Shown here piece by piece: positions 42,568-51,160 of a stretch of 64,000 bases of DNA. The DNA lies in the NCBI GenBank assembly GCA_003385635.1, contig QQUY01000003.1, forward strand, positions 496,001 to 560,000, read 5' to 3'. The stretch's first letter is position 1. Every line of letters begins with the position of its first letter. This stretch comes from Acidobacteriota bacterium (GTDB lineage: Bacteria; Acidobacteriota; Blastocatellia; Pyrinomonadales; Pyrinomonadaceae). The position numbers were made by a program, and so were the translations under genes. The notes under the pieces are model-generated. The model was not told the DNA's origin. It was given only the letters and a program-made list of their open reading frames with translations, and searched no databases.

Positions 42568-43641
42568 ATGCTTGTGCTCGGGATCGAAAGCTCTTGCGAC
42601 GAGACAGCCGCCGCCGTAGTCGATAACGGAAGGAAGATCTTGTCTTCCGTCATCTCGTCGCAGATCGAGATTCACCGTGAATGGGGAGGGGTAGTACCAG
42701 AGATCGCTTCTCGCGAACACCTTTTGAAGATCGATCCTGTAGTATCGGAGGCATTGGATAGATCTGGGGTTTCGATCCAAGACATCGACGCGATAGCAGT
42801 TACCAACGGACCCGGTCTCGTCGGCTCGCTGCTTGTCGGCGTTAACTATGCCAAGGCGCTCGCGCTGGGACTTGGGATTCCATTTATAGGCGTCAATCAT
42901 ATCGAAGGTCATTTCTTTTCGGTGGTGTTCGAGAATCCTCCGATCGAATATCCCGCGATGGCGCTCATCGTTTCCGGAGGCCATACTAATCTGTTCTTCG
43001 CTCCCGAAGCAGGCAAGTACGAATTGCTGTCCAGAACAAGGGACGATGCTGCTGGCGAAGCGTTCGACAAGGTAGCAAAGATGCTCGGGCTCGGCTATCC
43101 GGGCGGTCCCGTGATCGAGAAGATCGCAAAACAGGGTGACCCGAAAGCAATTCGCTTTCCGATCGCCAAGATCTCCGACGGCACACCTGATTTCAGTTTC
43201 AGCGGATTGAAGACGGCGGTCGTGAACTACCTGCGAGAGAATGAGATCGAGCCGATTTCTGCCGGGGAGGAACCGGGAAAAGACGTGCGGGACGTTTGCG
43301 CGAGTTTTCAGGACACGGTAGTCCGCACTCTACTGAAAAACACTTCGAAACTGGCAAAGGAGCGCAAGCCGCGAGTGCTGATCGTCGCAGGAGGAGTCGC
43401 TTGCAACGAGGCTCTTCGGACGGCTTCAATGAGGCTTGGCGAAAAGCTGGGAATTCCCGTCTATTTCCCGTCCCGCCACCTTTCTACAGATAATGCAGCG
43501 ATGATCGCCGCGGCCGGTCACTTTCATCTCATGCGAGGCGAACGGTCGGATGCTGGCCTGAAAGCCGACGTCGGGATCAGGCTTCAGAACCACCGCATCA
43601 GCCCGGAACGGTCCGGCAAGAACCTTCCTTACAAGGTTTAG
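42568..43641 (+). CDS. tsaD: tRNA threonylcarbamoyladenosine biosynthesis protein TsaD
   Basis: Transfers the threonylcarbamoyl group to A37 of ANN-decoding tRNAs, with TsaB and TsaE. The 357-residue protein has the ASKHA fold signatures MLVLGIESSCDET at the start, the iron-binding HIEGH motif, VSGGHTN, and GVACNEALR. It is essential in most bacteria. The ATG at 42568 fits the conserved N-terminus; ATG 42550 is possible. tsaB and tsaE are not in the window. Confidence 0.96.
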   Translation: MLVLGIESSCDETAAAVVDNGRKILSSVISSQIEIHREWGGVVPEIASREHLLKIDPVVSEALDRSGVSIQDIDAIAVTNGPGLVGSLLVGVNYAKALALGLGIPFIGVNHIEGHFFSVVFENPPIEYPAMALIVSGGHTNLFFAPEAGKYELLSRTRDDAAGEAFDKVAKMLGLGYPGGPVIEKIAKQGDPKAIRFPIAKISDGTPDFSFSGLKTAVVNYLRENEIEPISAGEEPGKDVRDVCASFQDTVVRTLLKNTSKLAKERKPRVLIVAGGVACNEALRTASMRLGEKLGIPVYFPSRHLSTDNAAMIAAAGHFHLMRGERSDAGLKADVGIRLQNHRISPERSGKNLPYKV

Positions 43642-43708
43642 GGTTCGCGTAAATGTACTTACATTGTTAAAATTCGAGAACTGCTCTCGTGGCCTCTCTC
43701 CGAATGAA

Positions 43709-44164
43709 ATGGCCGGTTTAATGATTCGACCAGTGTTGACCTTGCTCCTGTTGTTTGCAGCCGGAATAGTGATGTCCTCTATTGCCGAGGCAGCGCCGGC
43801 CGATTGGCATCCGGTCAGGTGTGCTATTCCAACTTTCGAGGTGGAGTTTGAAAGATCTCAGGCCGTGTTTATCGGAAAGGTGATCTCGATCGAAAAGGAT
43901 GCAGACCGAAAAGTCTTCGAGTTTGAGATCGAGAAGTTCTGGAAGGGCGTCGAAGAAAGCAAGGTTGTCGTCACAGTATCCGAGAATCCGCGGTTCCAGG
44001 CTCAATTCACAAAAGGCGGCCGTTTTCTTGTATTCGCGAAAGCGGACGAAGAGGGCGGTTTGTTTGACGGCAGGTGTTCGCGTTCAAAGGATCTGGACCG
44101 CAATCCGGAAGGAGCTGAAGAAGATCTCGATAAGCTAGGCCCTGGAAAAGAGCTTGAGATCTAA
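43709..44164 (+). CDS. Exported NTR/TIMP-like domain protein
   Basis: A 151-residue exported protein with a signal peptide (about 1-30, ending AEAAPA) and a beta-rich domain whose ERSQAVFIGKVISIEKD segment resembles the netrin-like fold of tissue inhibitors of metalloproteinases and related bacterial proteins. Charged repeats end the protein. The function in bacteria is unknown. The start may also be the ATG 12 bases later; neither has a good Shine-Dalgarno. The assignment rests on the general pattern of the core segment. Confidence 0.5.
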   Translation: MAGLMIRPVLTLLLLFAAGIVMSSIAEAAPADWHPVRCAIPTFEVEFERSQAVFIGKVISIEKDADRKVFEFEIEKFWKGVEESKVVVTVSENPRFQAQFTKGGRFLVFAKADEEGGLFDGRCSRSKDLDRNPEGAEEDLDKLGPGKELEI

Positions 44165-44198
44165 CCTACGAGGCCTCCTAACGACTAGTGACTAACAA

Positions 44199-46157
44199 AT
44201 GAAAGCAATATCAGCGTTTTTTCTTTCTGCGGTACTCTGCACCGCGGTGTTTTCGCAGGGCTCTTTTACGATCCAGAGGAAGCCTTTCCTGACGGGACTC
44301 AGTTCGCCGCTCTTTCTCACTCATGCCAAAGACGGTACCAAACGGCTCTTCGTCGTTCAGCAAAGGGGAATCATATGGGTAGTTGATCCGATCACCCGGG
44401 AAAGGAGCGAATTCATAAACCTCGCATCGAAAGTCAGCCAGACAGGTAGTGAACGGGGGCTTCTGGGTCTGGCGTTCCATCCGGATTTTGAGAACAACGG
44501 CTATTTCTTCGTCAACTACACGCGAAACACTGACGGCGACACGGTCATCGAGCGATACAAGGCGGTCAATGGCAACACGACAGGGGATCTTGCCAGCGGT
44601 CGGACGGTGATCGTAATCGAACAGGATTTCTCGAATCACAACGGCGGCATGATCGAGTTCGGACCGGACGGGTTTCTCTACATCGGAATGGGAGACGGAG
44701 GTTCCGCGTTTGACCCGAACAATCGTGCGCAAACGATAACCAGCCTGCTCGGGAAGATGCTCAGAATAGATCCTGACGTATCAGGTAACGACGGGAATCC
44801 GCCCTACGCGATCCCTGCCGACAACCCCTATGTTGGAAAAGCGGGAGCCGATGAGATCTGGGCACTGGGTCTTCGAAACCCGTTCAGATGGTCATTTGAC
44901 CGTGGCGGAACGAATCAGCTTTGGGCGGGCGACGTAGGCCAGGGAGCGATAGAAGAGATCGATATCGTCACGAACGGAGGCAATTACGGCTGGAGGGTTT
45001 ATGAAGGCAACAACTGCACTAACCTGGATGTTGGCCTTTGCGATCCCGACGACTTTGTTGCTCCCGAGTTTACATATACTCATTCCGGCGGGCGCTGTTC
45101 GATCACAGGCGGATACGTTTACAGGGGCAGGCTGGGCACGTTCGGCGATGGCGATTATCTCTTTGGCGATTACTGCTCAGGTGAGTACTGGCGGCTTGTT
45201 GCTCCGGGAATTTCGACCATTGTTGAGAACACGCCGCGAAACATTTCATCATTCGGTGAAGATGCCGATGGAGAGCTTTATCTCGTTGGCCTTGGGGGAA
45301 CGGTCGACAAGCTCGTCCGCCTCGCCTCGTCAGCTGATTTTGACGGCGACACCTTGACTGACATCGCGATGTACAGGCCATCGAACGGCGTCTGGTATAT
45401 CAATCAGAGCGGCAGCGGGACCCCTCGATTTGTTCAATTCGGCGTCGCGCAGGATATTCCAGCGGCGAAGGATTTCGATGGAGACCGGGTCGCGGATATC
45501 GCCGTTTACAGGCCGTCAAGCGGAACCTGGTACATCATTCGAAGCTCGGACGATACCTTTCAGGCGATTCAATTCGGCGTCAGCACCGATATTCCTGCGG
45601 CCGCTGACTTTGACGGCGATTCCAAGGCCGAGCTTGCAGTTTTCAGGCCTTCGAACGGTGTCTGGTACAAGATGGACACGACCACTCTCGCCTTCTCGGC
45701 GGTGCAGTTCGGTGTCAACGGCGACATCCCGGTCCAGAGCGATTACGACGGTGACGGCACCGCTGACATCGCAGTTTACAGACCTTCAAACGGCGTCTGG
45801 TACAGACTGAACAGCATTGATGGATCGTTCTCTGCGATCCAGTTCGGGATCTCGACCGATCTTCCCGCTGCCGGCGACTTTGACGGCGACGCCCGAACTG
45901 ACATAGCCGTCTACAGGCCGTCACAAGGAATCTGGTTCATCCTTCAGAGCGGTTCTCGGACCGTCAGATACGAGTCCTGGGGAATCTCGACCGACATCCC
46001 CGTGGTCGGTGATTATGATGGAGACGGCAAGGATGATGTCGCGGTTTGGAGACCGAACAACGGTGTCTGGTACATTCAAAAGAGTGCCGGCGGATCGACA
46101 TTTGCTCAGTTCGGTGTGAATGGAGACAGGCCTTTACCGGCTTTCGACAAGCCCTGA
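44199..46157 (+). CDS. PQQ-type sugar dehydrogenase fused to FG-GAP repeats
   Basis: A 652-residue exported protein. After a signal peptide (1-19), residues 25-370 form a soluble glucose/sorbosone dehydrogenase beta-propeller (ERGLLGLAFHPDF, HNGGMIEFGPDGFLYIGMGDGG, ALGLRNPFRWSFD, GDVGQGAIEEID), which would use PQQ to oxidise aldoses. Residues 378-650 hold about six FG-GAP/VCBS-like repeats of about 40 residues, each with DFDGD and IAVYRPSNGVWY, probably Ca-binding. The repeats are also similar at DNA level (about 120-bp period), which favours unit gain and loss. The catalytic His lies in the HNGG motif. Confidence 0.85.
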   Translation: MKAISAFFLSAVLCTAVFSQGSFTIQRKPFLTGLSSPLFLTHAKDGTKRLFVVQQRGIIWVVDPITRERSEFINLASKVSQTGSERGLLGLAFHPDFENNGYFFVNYTRNTDGDTVIERYKAVNGNTTGDLASGRTVIVIEQDFSNHNGGMIEFGPDGFLYIGMGDGGSAFDPNNRAQTITSLLGKMLRIDPDVSGNDGNPPYAIPADNPYVGKAGADEIWALGLRNPFRWSFDRGGTNQLWAGDVGQGAIEEIDIVTNGGNYGWRVYEGNNCTNLDVGLCDPDDFVAPEFTYTHSGGRCSITGGYVYRGRLGTFGDGDYLFGDYCSGEYWRLVAPGISTIVENTPRNISSFGEDADGELYLVGLGGTVDKLVRLASSADFDGDTLTDIAMYRPSNGVWYINQSGSGTPRFVQFGVAQDIPAAKDFDGDRVADIAVYRPSSGTWYIIRSSDDTFQAIQFGVSTDIPAAADFDGDSKAELAVFRPSNGVWYKMDTTTLAFSAVQFGVNGDIPVQSDYDGDGTADIAVYRPSNGVWYRLNSIDGSFSAIQFGISTDLPAAGDFDGDARTDIAVYRPSQGIWFILQSGSRTVRYESWGISTDIPVVGDYDGDGKDDVAVWRPNNGVWYIQKSAGGSTFAQFGVNGDRPLPAFDKP

Positions 46158-46170
46158 ATCCAGCAAGGTT

Positions 46171-46899
46171 TCAGAACCAGGGCGTCCGCGCGAGCGTGAG
46201 GACATTGACCTCGGCTGCTGCGGACGCTTTGAGCGTTTGGGCACAGGCGGAGGCCGTCGAGCCGGTCGTAAAAACATCGTCGACCAGGATCACCCTTTCT
46301 TCCGCGATCCTGCGCGGCTTTGCGACTGCAAACGAATTCTTGACGGACGCCTCCCTCGCCTTCTTGTCCATCCCCGCTCTATGCATTCCGAAGTGGCCGC
46401 TTCTTTCAAGCACGTCTGAAACGGACGGGATTCCCGTGTGTTTGTCGAGGACCTGCGCAAGGAGTTCCGCTTGATTGAAACCTCGTTCGATCTTCCGCCT
46501 CTCCGAAAGAGGAACGGGAATGAGCATCGTTGCTGAATGGAATCCCGAAGTGTCGAAGCGGCCAACAATCAGATCACGAACTCTTTGGGAAATAAGGGGC
46601 TCCTCTTTCAGCGCGAGAACAGCGGCTTTGGCAGCGAAATCGTACTCCGCTGCGGCTACCGCCCGATCATAGTGGTCTTCGACACATCGGGAACATCGCG
46701 AGGTAAGATCGAACCGACCAGTTGGTACTAGTAGCCCGCACTTGGAACAGCAGGATTCGCGACCAGTGTAGATCTTTGTTTTGTCCCAGCAGGAGTCGCA
46801 AGCGGGTCCAAACGCAAGAGATTCGACGCATCCACCACAGATGGAGCAGGCGCGCGGGAAGGCTAGTGTCAATAATGGGTCGAGAATCCTGTCGATCAT
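46171..46899 (-). CDS. comF: ComF family phosphoribosyltransferase-like protein
   Basis: A 242-residue ComF protein. The N-terminal zinc-ribbon part has CSICGGC, CDSC and CSKCGLLVP clusters. The C-terminal PRTase domain carries the PRPP-binding motif VILVDDVFTTGSTASA and the PVPLSERRKIERGFNQAELLA loop. ComF proteins are needed for DNA uptake in naturally competent bacteria, but their molecular role is unresolved. Here it follows the dksA-like gene by 53 bases at the end of the rplU-obg-nadD run. Competence in this organism is not implied by this gene alone. Confidence 0.9.
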   Translation of the reverse strand: MIDRILDPLLTLAFPRACSICGGCVESLAFGPACDSCWDKTKIYTGRESCCSKCGLLVPTGRFDLTSRCSRCVEDHYDRAVAAAEYDFAAKAAVLALKEEPLISQRVRDLIVGRFDTSGFHSATMLIPVPLSERRKIERGFNQAELLAQVLDKHTGIPSVSDVLERSGHFGMHRAGMDKKAREASVKNSFAVAKPRRIAEERVILVDDVFTTGSTASACAQTLKASAAAEVNVLTLARTPWF

Positions 46900-46952
46900 C
46901 GCGTGAGGAACGGACCGAAAGATCTCTTAATGTAAGAGGGACAAAGCGGCGC

Positions 46953-47303
46953 TTATTCGTCCAGCAAGCCCTGTTCAAGCAACTGCTGACAGTCGAGGCA
47001 ATAACGTGCCCAGGGTACTGCGTTCAAGCGCTTTGGATTGATGTCTTTCTCGCAATTCTGGCAAAGACCGTATTCTTCGTCTTCGATCCTTTCCAGCGCG
47101 TCGTTGATCAGCGTGAGCTGCCGCGATTCATTCTCGGAAACGGCCAGCATCACGTTCTTTGAGTAGTTGCGGACCGCCAGATCGACCGGATCCGGAGTCT
47201 CGGAGTCATCGACCGAAAGGTCGTTGGAACTCAACTTCGAGAGGATCGTTTCCCGCTCCTCCAGAAGTTTCTGCTTGATTTCTTTGAGATTCAATTTGCT
47301 CAT
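46953..47303 (-). CDS. DksA/TraR-type zinc-finger protein
   Basis: A 116-residue protein with an N-terminal coiled-coil (about 5-35) and a C-terminal four-cysteine zinc finger (CQNC and CLDC near 81-84 and 102-105). DksA-like proteins bind the RNA polymerase secondary channel and, with ppGpp, change promoter use. It is shorter than E. coli DksA, so its exact role is uncertain. The ATG overlaps the rlmH stop by four bases (ATGA), a sign of coupling. Confidence 0.85.
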   Translation of the reverse strand: MSKLNLKEIKQKLLEERETILSKLSSNDLSVDDSETPDPVDLAVRNYSKNVMLAVSENESRQLTLINDALERIEDEEYGLCQNCEKDINPKRLNAVPWARYCLDCQQLLEQGLLDE

Positions 47304-47752
47304 TTCTGATATGGAAAACCCTTGATAATAGTAAATGCCCGGTACAGTTGTTCTAATAAGATCACGCGAGCCATGTCATGCGTGAAAGTTAGAAACGACA
47401 AGGATAAACTAAAGTCTGCCCTTTCCACAACCGCCGGAGATAGTCCTTCCGCGCCCCCGATAATAAACGTGATCTCCTTTATTCCAGTGACCTGCCACTT
47501 CGAGATCTGGGCTGCGAGTTTACGCGACCCCAACGAGCGTCCCTTCAGGTCCAATACACAAACGAAGCCGCTTTGATTCACCTTCGAGAGTATCCGTTCG
47601 CCCTCGGATTCAACCGTCTCGTGCGGGGCCTTGTCCTTGATCTCGCTTATCGAATACTTCACAAAATGCGAAAGGCGCTGCAGGTATTCTTCCTGCAGCG
47701 CTCGCCAGTTCGGGTCCTTTGTCTTGCCGACCCAGATAAAGTGAAATTTCAT
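47300..47752 (-). CDS. rlmH: 23S rRNA pseudouridine methyltransferase RlmH
   Basis: Methylates pseudouridine 1915 in helix 69 of 23S rRNA. The 150-residue SPOUT-class protein has the FIIGGAEGLS SAM loop and the C-terminal segment THDMARVILLEQLYRAFTII that is diagnostic of RlmH. It is preceded by a 215-base gap filled by an inverted pair of repeat arrays separating it from rsfS. Confidence 0.95.
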   Translation of the reverse strand: MKFHFIWVGKTKDPNWRALQEEYLQRLSHFVKYSISEIKDKAPHETVESEGERILSKVNQSGFVCVLDLKGRSLGSRKLAAQISKWQVTGIKEITFIIGGAEGLSPAVVERADFSLSLSFLTFTHDMARVILLEQLYRAFTIIKGFPYQK

Positions 47753-47773
47753 GCGGACAGTGGATCGTCAGTC

Positions 47774-47984
47774 GTAAATCGTGAATAGAGAATTGAAAAT
47801 TGAGAATGGAAATTTCGAAAGAACTTCGAAGCCGTAAATTTGGTTGGTACACAGTCTCAAGCGCTTTGGATCACCTCATGTAACTTTGGAGCGTGACCAA
47901 ATCTCATCAATTCTCCATTCTCAACTTTCAATTCCCAATTCCCAATTCTCAATTCCTAATTCTCTATTCACGATTCACGATTTA
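47774..47984. repeat. Inverted pair of heptanucleotide arrays
   Basis: The left arm (47774-47815) has six units GTAAATC, GTGAATA, GAGAATT, GAAAATT, GAGAATG, GAAATTT. The right arm (47908-47984) has eleven units such as CAATTCC and CGATTCA; in reverse complement these follow the same word order as the left arm. The rsfS stop codon (47968-47970) lies inside the right arm. The arms would form an imperfect hairpin in the rsfS-rlmH mRNA. Confidence 0.88.
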
Positions 47985-48399
47985 CCCTCTTTGCGTCCCG
48001 CCAAAGCCGCTCGAGATCGTAAAAGCCCCGGGACTTCTCGCTGAAAATGTGTATTACAAAATCGCCGTAGTCGATCAGGATCCACTCGCCGGTTGAGTAC
48101 CCTTCGATCCGGATCGCTTTTGCTTTCATCTGCTTTTTGAGTTGTTCAGTGATCTCGTCGCAGATCGCCTGGACCTGTCGCTGATTCGATCCGCTGGTAA
48201 TCACGAAATGCTCTGTGAAGCTTGTGATCTCCCTCAGATCAAGCACGATCGTGTCCTGAGCCTTCTTTTCCTCAGCGCATGCGATCGCCAACCTAACCTC
48301 GGCGTCCAGGTCCTCAAAAGCCGTGGTCTCCGATGATTCGTTGATCGTTTCGGAGACCCCTTCGCGTTTAAGATACTTTTCCTTTACAGCTTCTTCCAT
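47968..48399 (-). CDS. rsfS: Ribosomal silencing factor RsfS
   Basis: RsfS binds L14 on the 50S subunit and prevents subunit joining in starvation. The 143-residue protein has the core AIACAEEKKAQDTIVLDLREITSFTEHFVI (residues 38-67), followed by TSGSNQRQVQAICDEI and EWILIDYGDFVIHIFSEKSRGFYDLERLW. It has an N-terminal extension of about 30 residues. The last residues (NRES) and the stop are encoded by GTGAATC-type repeat DNA. It lies between nadD and rlmH as in many bacteria. Confidence 0.93.
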   Translation of the reverse strand: MEEAVKEKYLKREGVSETINESSETTAFEDLDAEVRLAIACAEEKKAQDTIVLDLREITSFTEHFVITSGSNQRQVQAICDEITEQLKKQMKAKAIRIEGYSTGEWILIDYGDFVIHIFSEKSRGFYDLERLWRDAKRVNRES

Positions 48400-48441
48400 T
48401 GCAAATCCGTACGGATATCATTTCCCATTCGGGGGGAAACT

Positions 48442-49278
48442 TCAAGAGCCGGATGGGGTATAAAGCCGATACTTTTCAATGTAGCCGGATACCTCAGATG
48501 GAACTTGTGATTTCCAGCCTTCTTGCCCTGTTCTAACGCCTTTTCGTATCTTGGTCGCCGAAACATCGACGTAAACTGAATCGGTCAGGAATATGCGGGG
48601 CCGGGATGTTGTCCGACCTTCGGCTTTGCCCGTCGCTTGCGCTCCGGGTTCCGATTCAGTATTGCCCGTCGCTTGCGCTCCGGGTTCCGATTCAGAATTG
48701 CCCGTCGCTTGCGCTCCGGGTTCCGATTCAGAATTGCTCGTCGCTGGCGTTCCGGGTTCACAGTCTGGCTCCTGACGCCTGACATCTGACTCCCGGCCTC
48801 TTAGATCAACGATCCGCTCGAGTATCGAATCTGTCACGTGATCAAACTCAATCTCGTAACCTGGCCGAGTGACGACGATGATGTTCACTTTGGTCAGCAC
48901 CTCTTCCCAGCTCCGCCAGGTCGTGATCTCTTCCCAGGAGTCAGCTCCGATAACGAAGAAAATGTCGTCATCTCGATGGACGGATCTGACTTTCGAGATC
49001 GTATCGATCGTGTAAGGCCGCTCCGGATCGTCCAACTCGATCGTCGAGACGAATAGACTCCTATAGGAGGCGGTAGCTGCCGTCAGCATCGCGAATCTGT
49101 GATAAGGGGAAGATGGACTCGACTCTCGCTTGTGCGGCGCGTGCCACGCCGGCACAAAATGAAACGCATCGAGTTCGAACACTTTCAAAAGCGTCCTGGC
49201 TATCTTGATGTGTCCTACGTGGACGGGATCAAAGCTTCCGCCGTAGTACGCAACTCTCCTAGGCTGATTCGAAATCAT
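48442..49278 (-). CDS. nadD: Nicotinate-nucleotide adenylyltransferase NadD with a repeat-encoded insertion
   Basis: Adenylates nicotinate mononucleotide in NAD synthesis. The 278-residue protein is longer than the usual 190-215. Residues 8-24 carry the [11 protein letters not shown] nucleotide motif; [17 protein letters not shown] and the C-terminal [14 protein letters not shown] are intact. Between them, at about residues 160-220, lies an inserted low-complexity stretch of 12-residue repeats ([12 protein letters not shown]). It is encoded by a 36-bp minisatellite also found between genes. The insertion is in frame and at a surface position before the ISSTxIR-like motif, so the enzyme is probably still active. 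It overlaps obg by 20 bases. Confidence 0.9.
   Translation of the reverse strand: MISNQPRRVAYYGGSFDPVHVGHIKIARTLLKVFELDAFHFVPAWHAPHKRESSPSSPYHRFAMLTAATASYRSLFVSTIELDDPERPYTIDTISKVRSVHRDDDIFFVIGADSWEEITTWRSWEEVLTKVNIIVVTRPGYEIEFDHVTDSILERIVDLRGRESDVRRQEPDCEPGTPATSNSESEPGAQATGNSESEPGAQATGNTESEPGAQATGKAEGRTTSRPRIFLTDSVYVDVSATKIRKGVRTGQEGWKSQVPSEVSGYIEKYRLYTPSGS
48628..48763 (-). repeat. 36-bp minisatellite inside nadD, four units
   Basis: Units start at 48628, 48664, 48700 and 48736. The first three are nearly identical (GCCCGTCGCTTGCGCTCCGG core); the fourth has diverged. Because 36 is a multiple of three, each unit adds 12 residues without changing frame. Confidence 0.95.
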
Positions 49279-50299
49279 CTTCTCGCTCAGTCTCTTCTTC
49301 AGTCAGCTCATCCAGCATTTGAGAGACTGCGAACACAAGCTCCCGGGTGTTCTCCCGCGTCACCGACGAGATCGCAAAGAATCGCCGGCGGTCCTTCTTG
49401 GCCTTTGCTTTGAGCGATTCCAGCCGCTCTTCGTCGTCCAGCGCATCGATCTTGGTTGCGACAACGACCTGAGGTCTTGCGGCGAGGTCGTCGTCATACT
49501 TCTCTAATTCACGGTTAATCGTCTCGTAGTCCTCGACCGGGTCCCTGCCCGAAAAAGATGAGACGTCGACCAGGTGAAGCAGTAATTTGGTTCTTTCGAC
49601 GTGCCGCAGGAACCTGTCTCCAAGTCCCGCGCCCTCTGAAGCGCCTTCTATCAGACCGGGAATGTCAGCGACGACGAACGTTTTGTAGTCCGACACATTG
49701 ACTACGCCCAAGTTTGGTTCCAGAGTTGTGAAGGGATAGTCCGCTATCTTTGGTTTCGCCGCAGATATCACCGAGATCAGCGTCGATTTACCCGCGTTCG
49801 GAAATCCAAGCAATCCAACATCTGCGATCAGTTTTAGCTCGAGCTGAAGCTCGCGATACTCTCCCGGCGAGCCGTCCTGATGGTACCTCGGCGCCTGATT
49901 CGTAGAACTCTTGAAGTGAGTGTTCCCAAAGCCTCCGCGACCGCCTTCGGCCGCAAGAAATCGCTGCCCGTTCATTGTGAAATCGAACAGGAGCTCATTC
50001 GTTTCAACGTCAAAAACCTGCGTCCCGACCGGAACTTTCACCGTCGTGTCACCTCCGTCACGGCCCGATTTCTGCGATCCTTCTCCGTGCCTTCCGCGAT
50101 CCGCACTATGCTCGGGGTTATAGCGAAGATGAAGAAGTGTGTTGTAGCCCTCGCTTGCTTCAAGCCACACATCTCCGCCCTTGCCGCCATCTCCGCCCGA
50201 GGGGCCGCCTTTGGCGACGAACTTTTCTCTGCGGAATGCGGTAACACCGTTTCCTCCGTCTCCGGCGGTAACACGGATCTTTACGCGGTCGATGAACAT
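49259..50299 (-). CDS. obg: GTPase Obg/CgtA
   Basis: A conserved GTPase linked to 50S assembly and the stringent response. The 346-residue protein has the glycine-rich Obg fold ([18 protein letters not shown] and further Gly-rich loops), the G1 motif [10 protein letters not shown]3 DIPGL and G4 TKID. It lacks the longer C-terminal OCT domain. The ATG at 50299 is used, since a longer frame would start in the T tract of the terminator. The rpmA terminator ends directly at this start codon, so obg has no normal Shine-Dalgarno and depends on read-through. Confidence 0.95.
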   Translation of the reverse strand: MFIDRVKIRVTAGDGGNGVTAFRREKFVAKGGPSGGDGGKGGDVWLEASEGYNTLLHLRYNPEHSADRGRHGEGSQKSGRDGGDTTVKVPVGTQVFDVETNELLFDFTMNGQRFLAAEGGRGGFGNTHFKSSTNQAPRYHQDGSPGEYRELQLELKLIADVGLLGFPNAGKSTLISVISAAKPKIADYPFTTLEPNLGVVNVSDYKTFVVADIPGLIEGASEGAGLGDRFLRHVERTKLLLHLVDVSSFSGRDPVEDYETINRELEKYDDDLAARPQVVVATKIDALDDEERLESLKAKAKKDRRRFFAISSVTRENTRELVFAVSQMLDELTEEETEREDDFESA

Positions 50300-50343
50300 A
50301 AAAAACAAAAACGCCCGCCAAGCTTACTCGGCGAAGGCGTTTT
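50300..50343 (-). terminator. Rho-independent terminator between rpmA and obg
   Basis: On the minus strand AAAACGCC pairs with GGCGTTTT around an inner CGCC/GGCG stem (50308-50343), followed by a T-rich run (50300-50311). It ends one base from the obg ATG. It should act as an attenuator for obg and downstream genes. Confidence 0.85.
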
Positions 50344-50362
50344 CAGAAAATTGTTCAGGCGC

Positions 50363-50626
50363 TTACGCGGCTTCTTCGGCGTATACGCTGATGTACTTGC
50401 CGTGCCGACCCTTGTCCTCGAACTTCACTACGCCGTCGATAAGTGCGAAAAGCGTGTCATCTTTTCCGCGCCCTACGTTAGTACCCGGCTTCCACTTGGT
50501 TCCACGCTGGCGGGCAAGGATGTTGCCGCCGCGGACCTTTTCGCCGCCGTACTTCTTGATTCCAAGGCGTTTACTCTCCGAATCCCTGCCGTTGCGGGAT
50601 GATCCTACACCTTTCTTATGAGCCAT
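50363..50626 (-). CDS. rpmA: 50S ribosomal protein L27
   Basis: An 87-residue ribosomal protein near the peptidyl-transferase centre. [16 protein letters not shown] at the start and [27 protein letters not shown] are fully typical. There is no N-terminal cleavable extension of the Firmicutes type. It starts 16 bases after rplU and is followed by a terminator. Confidence 0.97.
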   Translation of the reverse strand: MAHKKGVGSSRNGRDSESKRLGIKKYGGEKVRGGNILARQRGTKWKPGTNVGRGKDDTLFALIDGVVKFEDKGRHGKYISVYAEEAA

Positions 50627-50641
50627 TATTAAATCTCCAGC

Positions 50642-50932
50642 TTAGATCTTCTCGATCTTGATCTCGGTATACCCCTGGCGGTGCCCGTACTTACGCTTGT
50701 ACTGTTTACGGCGCTTCTTCTTGAAGACGATTATCTTGTCGCCGCGGCCGTGGCTTACCACTGTCGCCTGGACCTTTCCGGACTCGAGCTTGGCCTTCTT
50801 GCCGTCGCCCGTCATCAGGGCCTCGACCTCGATCTTGTCTCCCGCTTTGGCGTCTATCGAAGGCACACGCAACGTATCGCCGGCCTCGACGCTGTACTGT
50901 TTTCCGCCTGTTCTTATGACTGCAAAACTCAT
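50642..50932 (-). CDS. rplU: 50S ribosomal protein L21
   Basis: A 96-residue ribosomal protein with the family start FAVIRTGGKQYSVEAGD and the RRKQYKRKYGHRQGYTEIKI C-terminus that contacts 23S rRNA. It is the first gene of the rplU-rpmA-obg run. A hairpin in its leader may be a regulatory L21-type leader. Confidence 0.97.
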   Translation of the reverse strand: MSFAVIRTGGKQYSVEAGDTLRVPSIDAKAGDKIEVEALMTGDGKKAKLESGKVQATVVSHGRGDKIIVFKKKRRKQYKRKYGHRQGYTEIKIEKI

Positions 50933-50954
50933 TGCTATCGGTCTCCGTTAAGAG

Positions 50955-50975
50955 CGGCTGAAAGTTGTTCAGCCG
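50955..50975 (-). promoter_or_regulatory. Hairpin in the rplU leader
   Basis: CGGCTGAA and TTCAGCCG (8-bp stem, 5-base loop) lie 22 bases upstream of rplU. It may be an autoregulatory leader. No T tract follows. Confidence 0.45.
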
Positions 50976-51160
50976 AAAACTCAAAAGTATAAAGATGCCG
51001 GGCGAGTAAGTCAAAAACAAATGGCCACGAATTCTGAAGAGGTAGGGAAGAACACGGCCACGAATTTCACGAATTACACAAAAGTGGGTATCTAGTAAAA
51101 GGGGACCGGTGTTGTTCTACGAAAGCTAAGCGTGCAAACGCCTGTTGAGTCCAGCCGTGC

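Noticed and set aside
48442..49278. nadD as a pseudogene because of its internal repeat
   Set aside because: The frame is intact, the N- and C-terminal catalytic motifs are both present, and it is embedded in its conserved operon.
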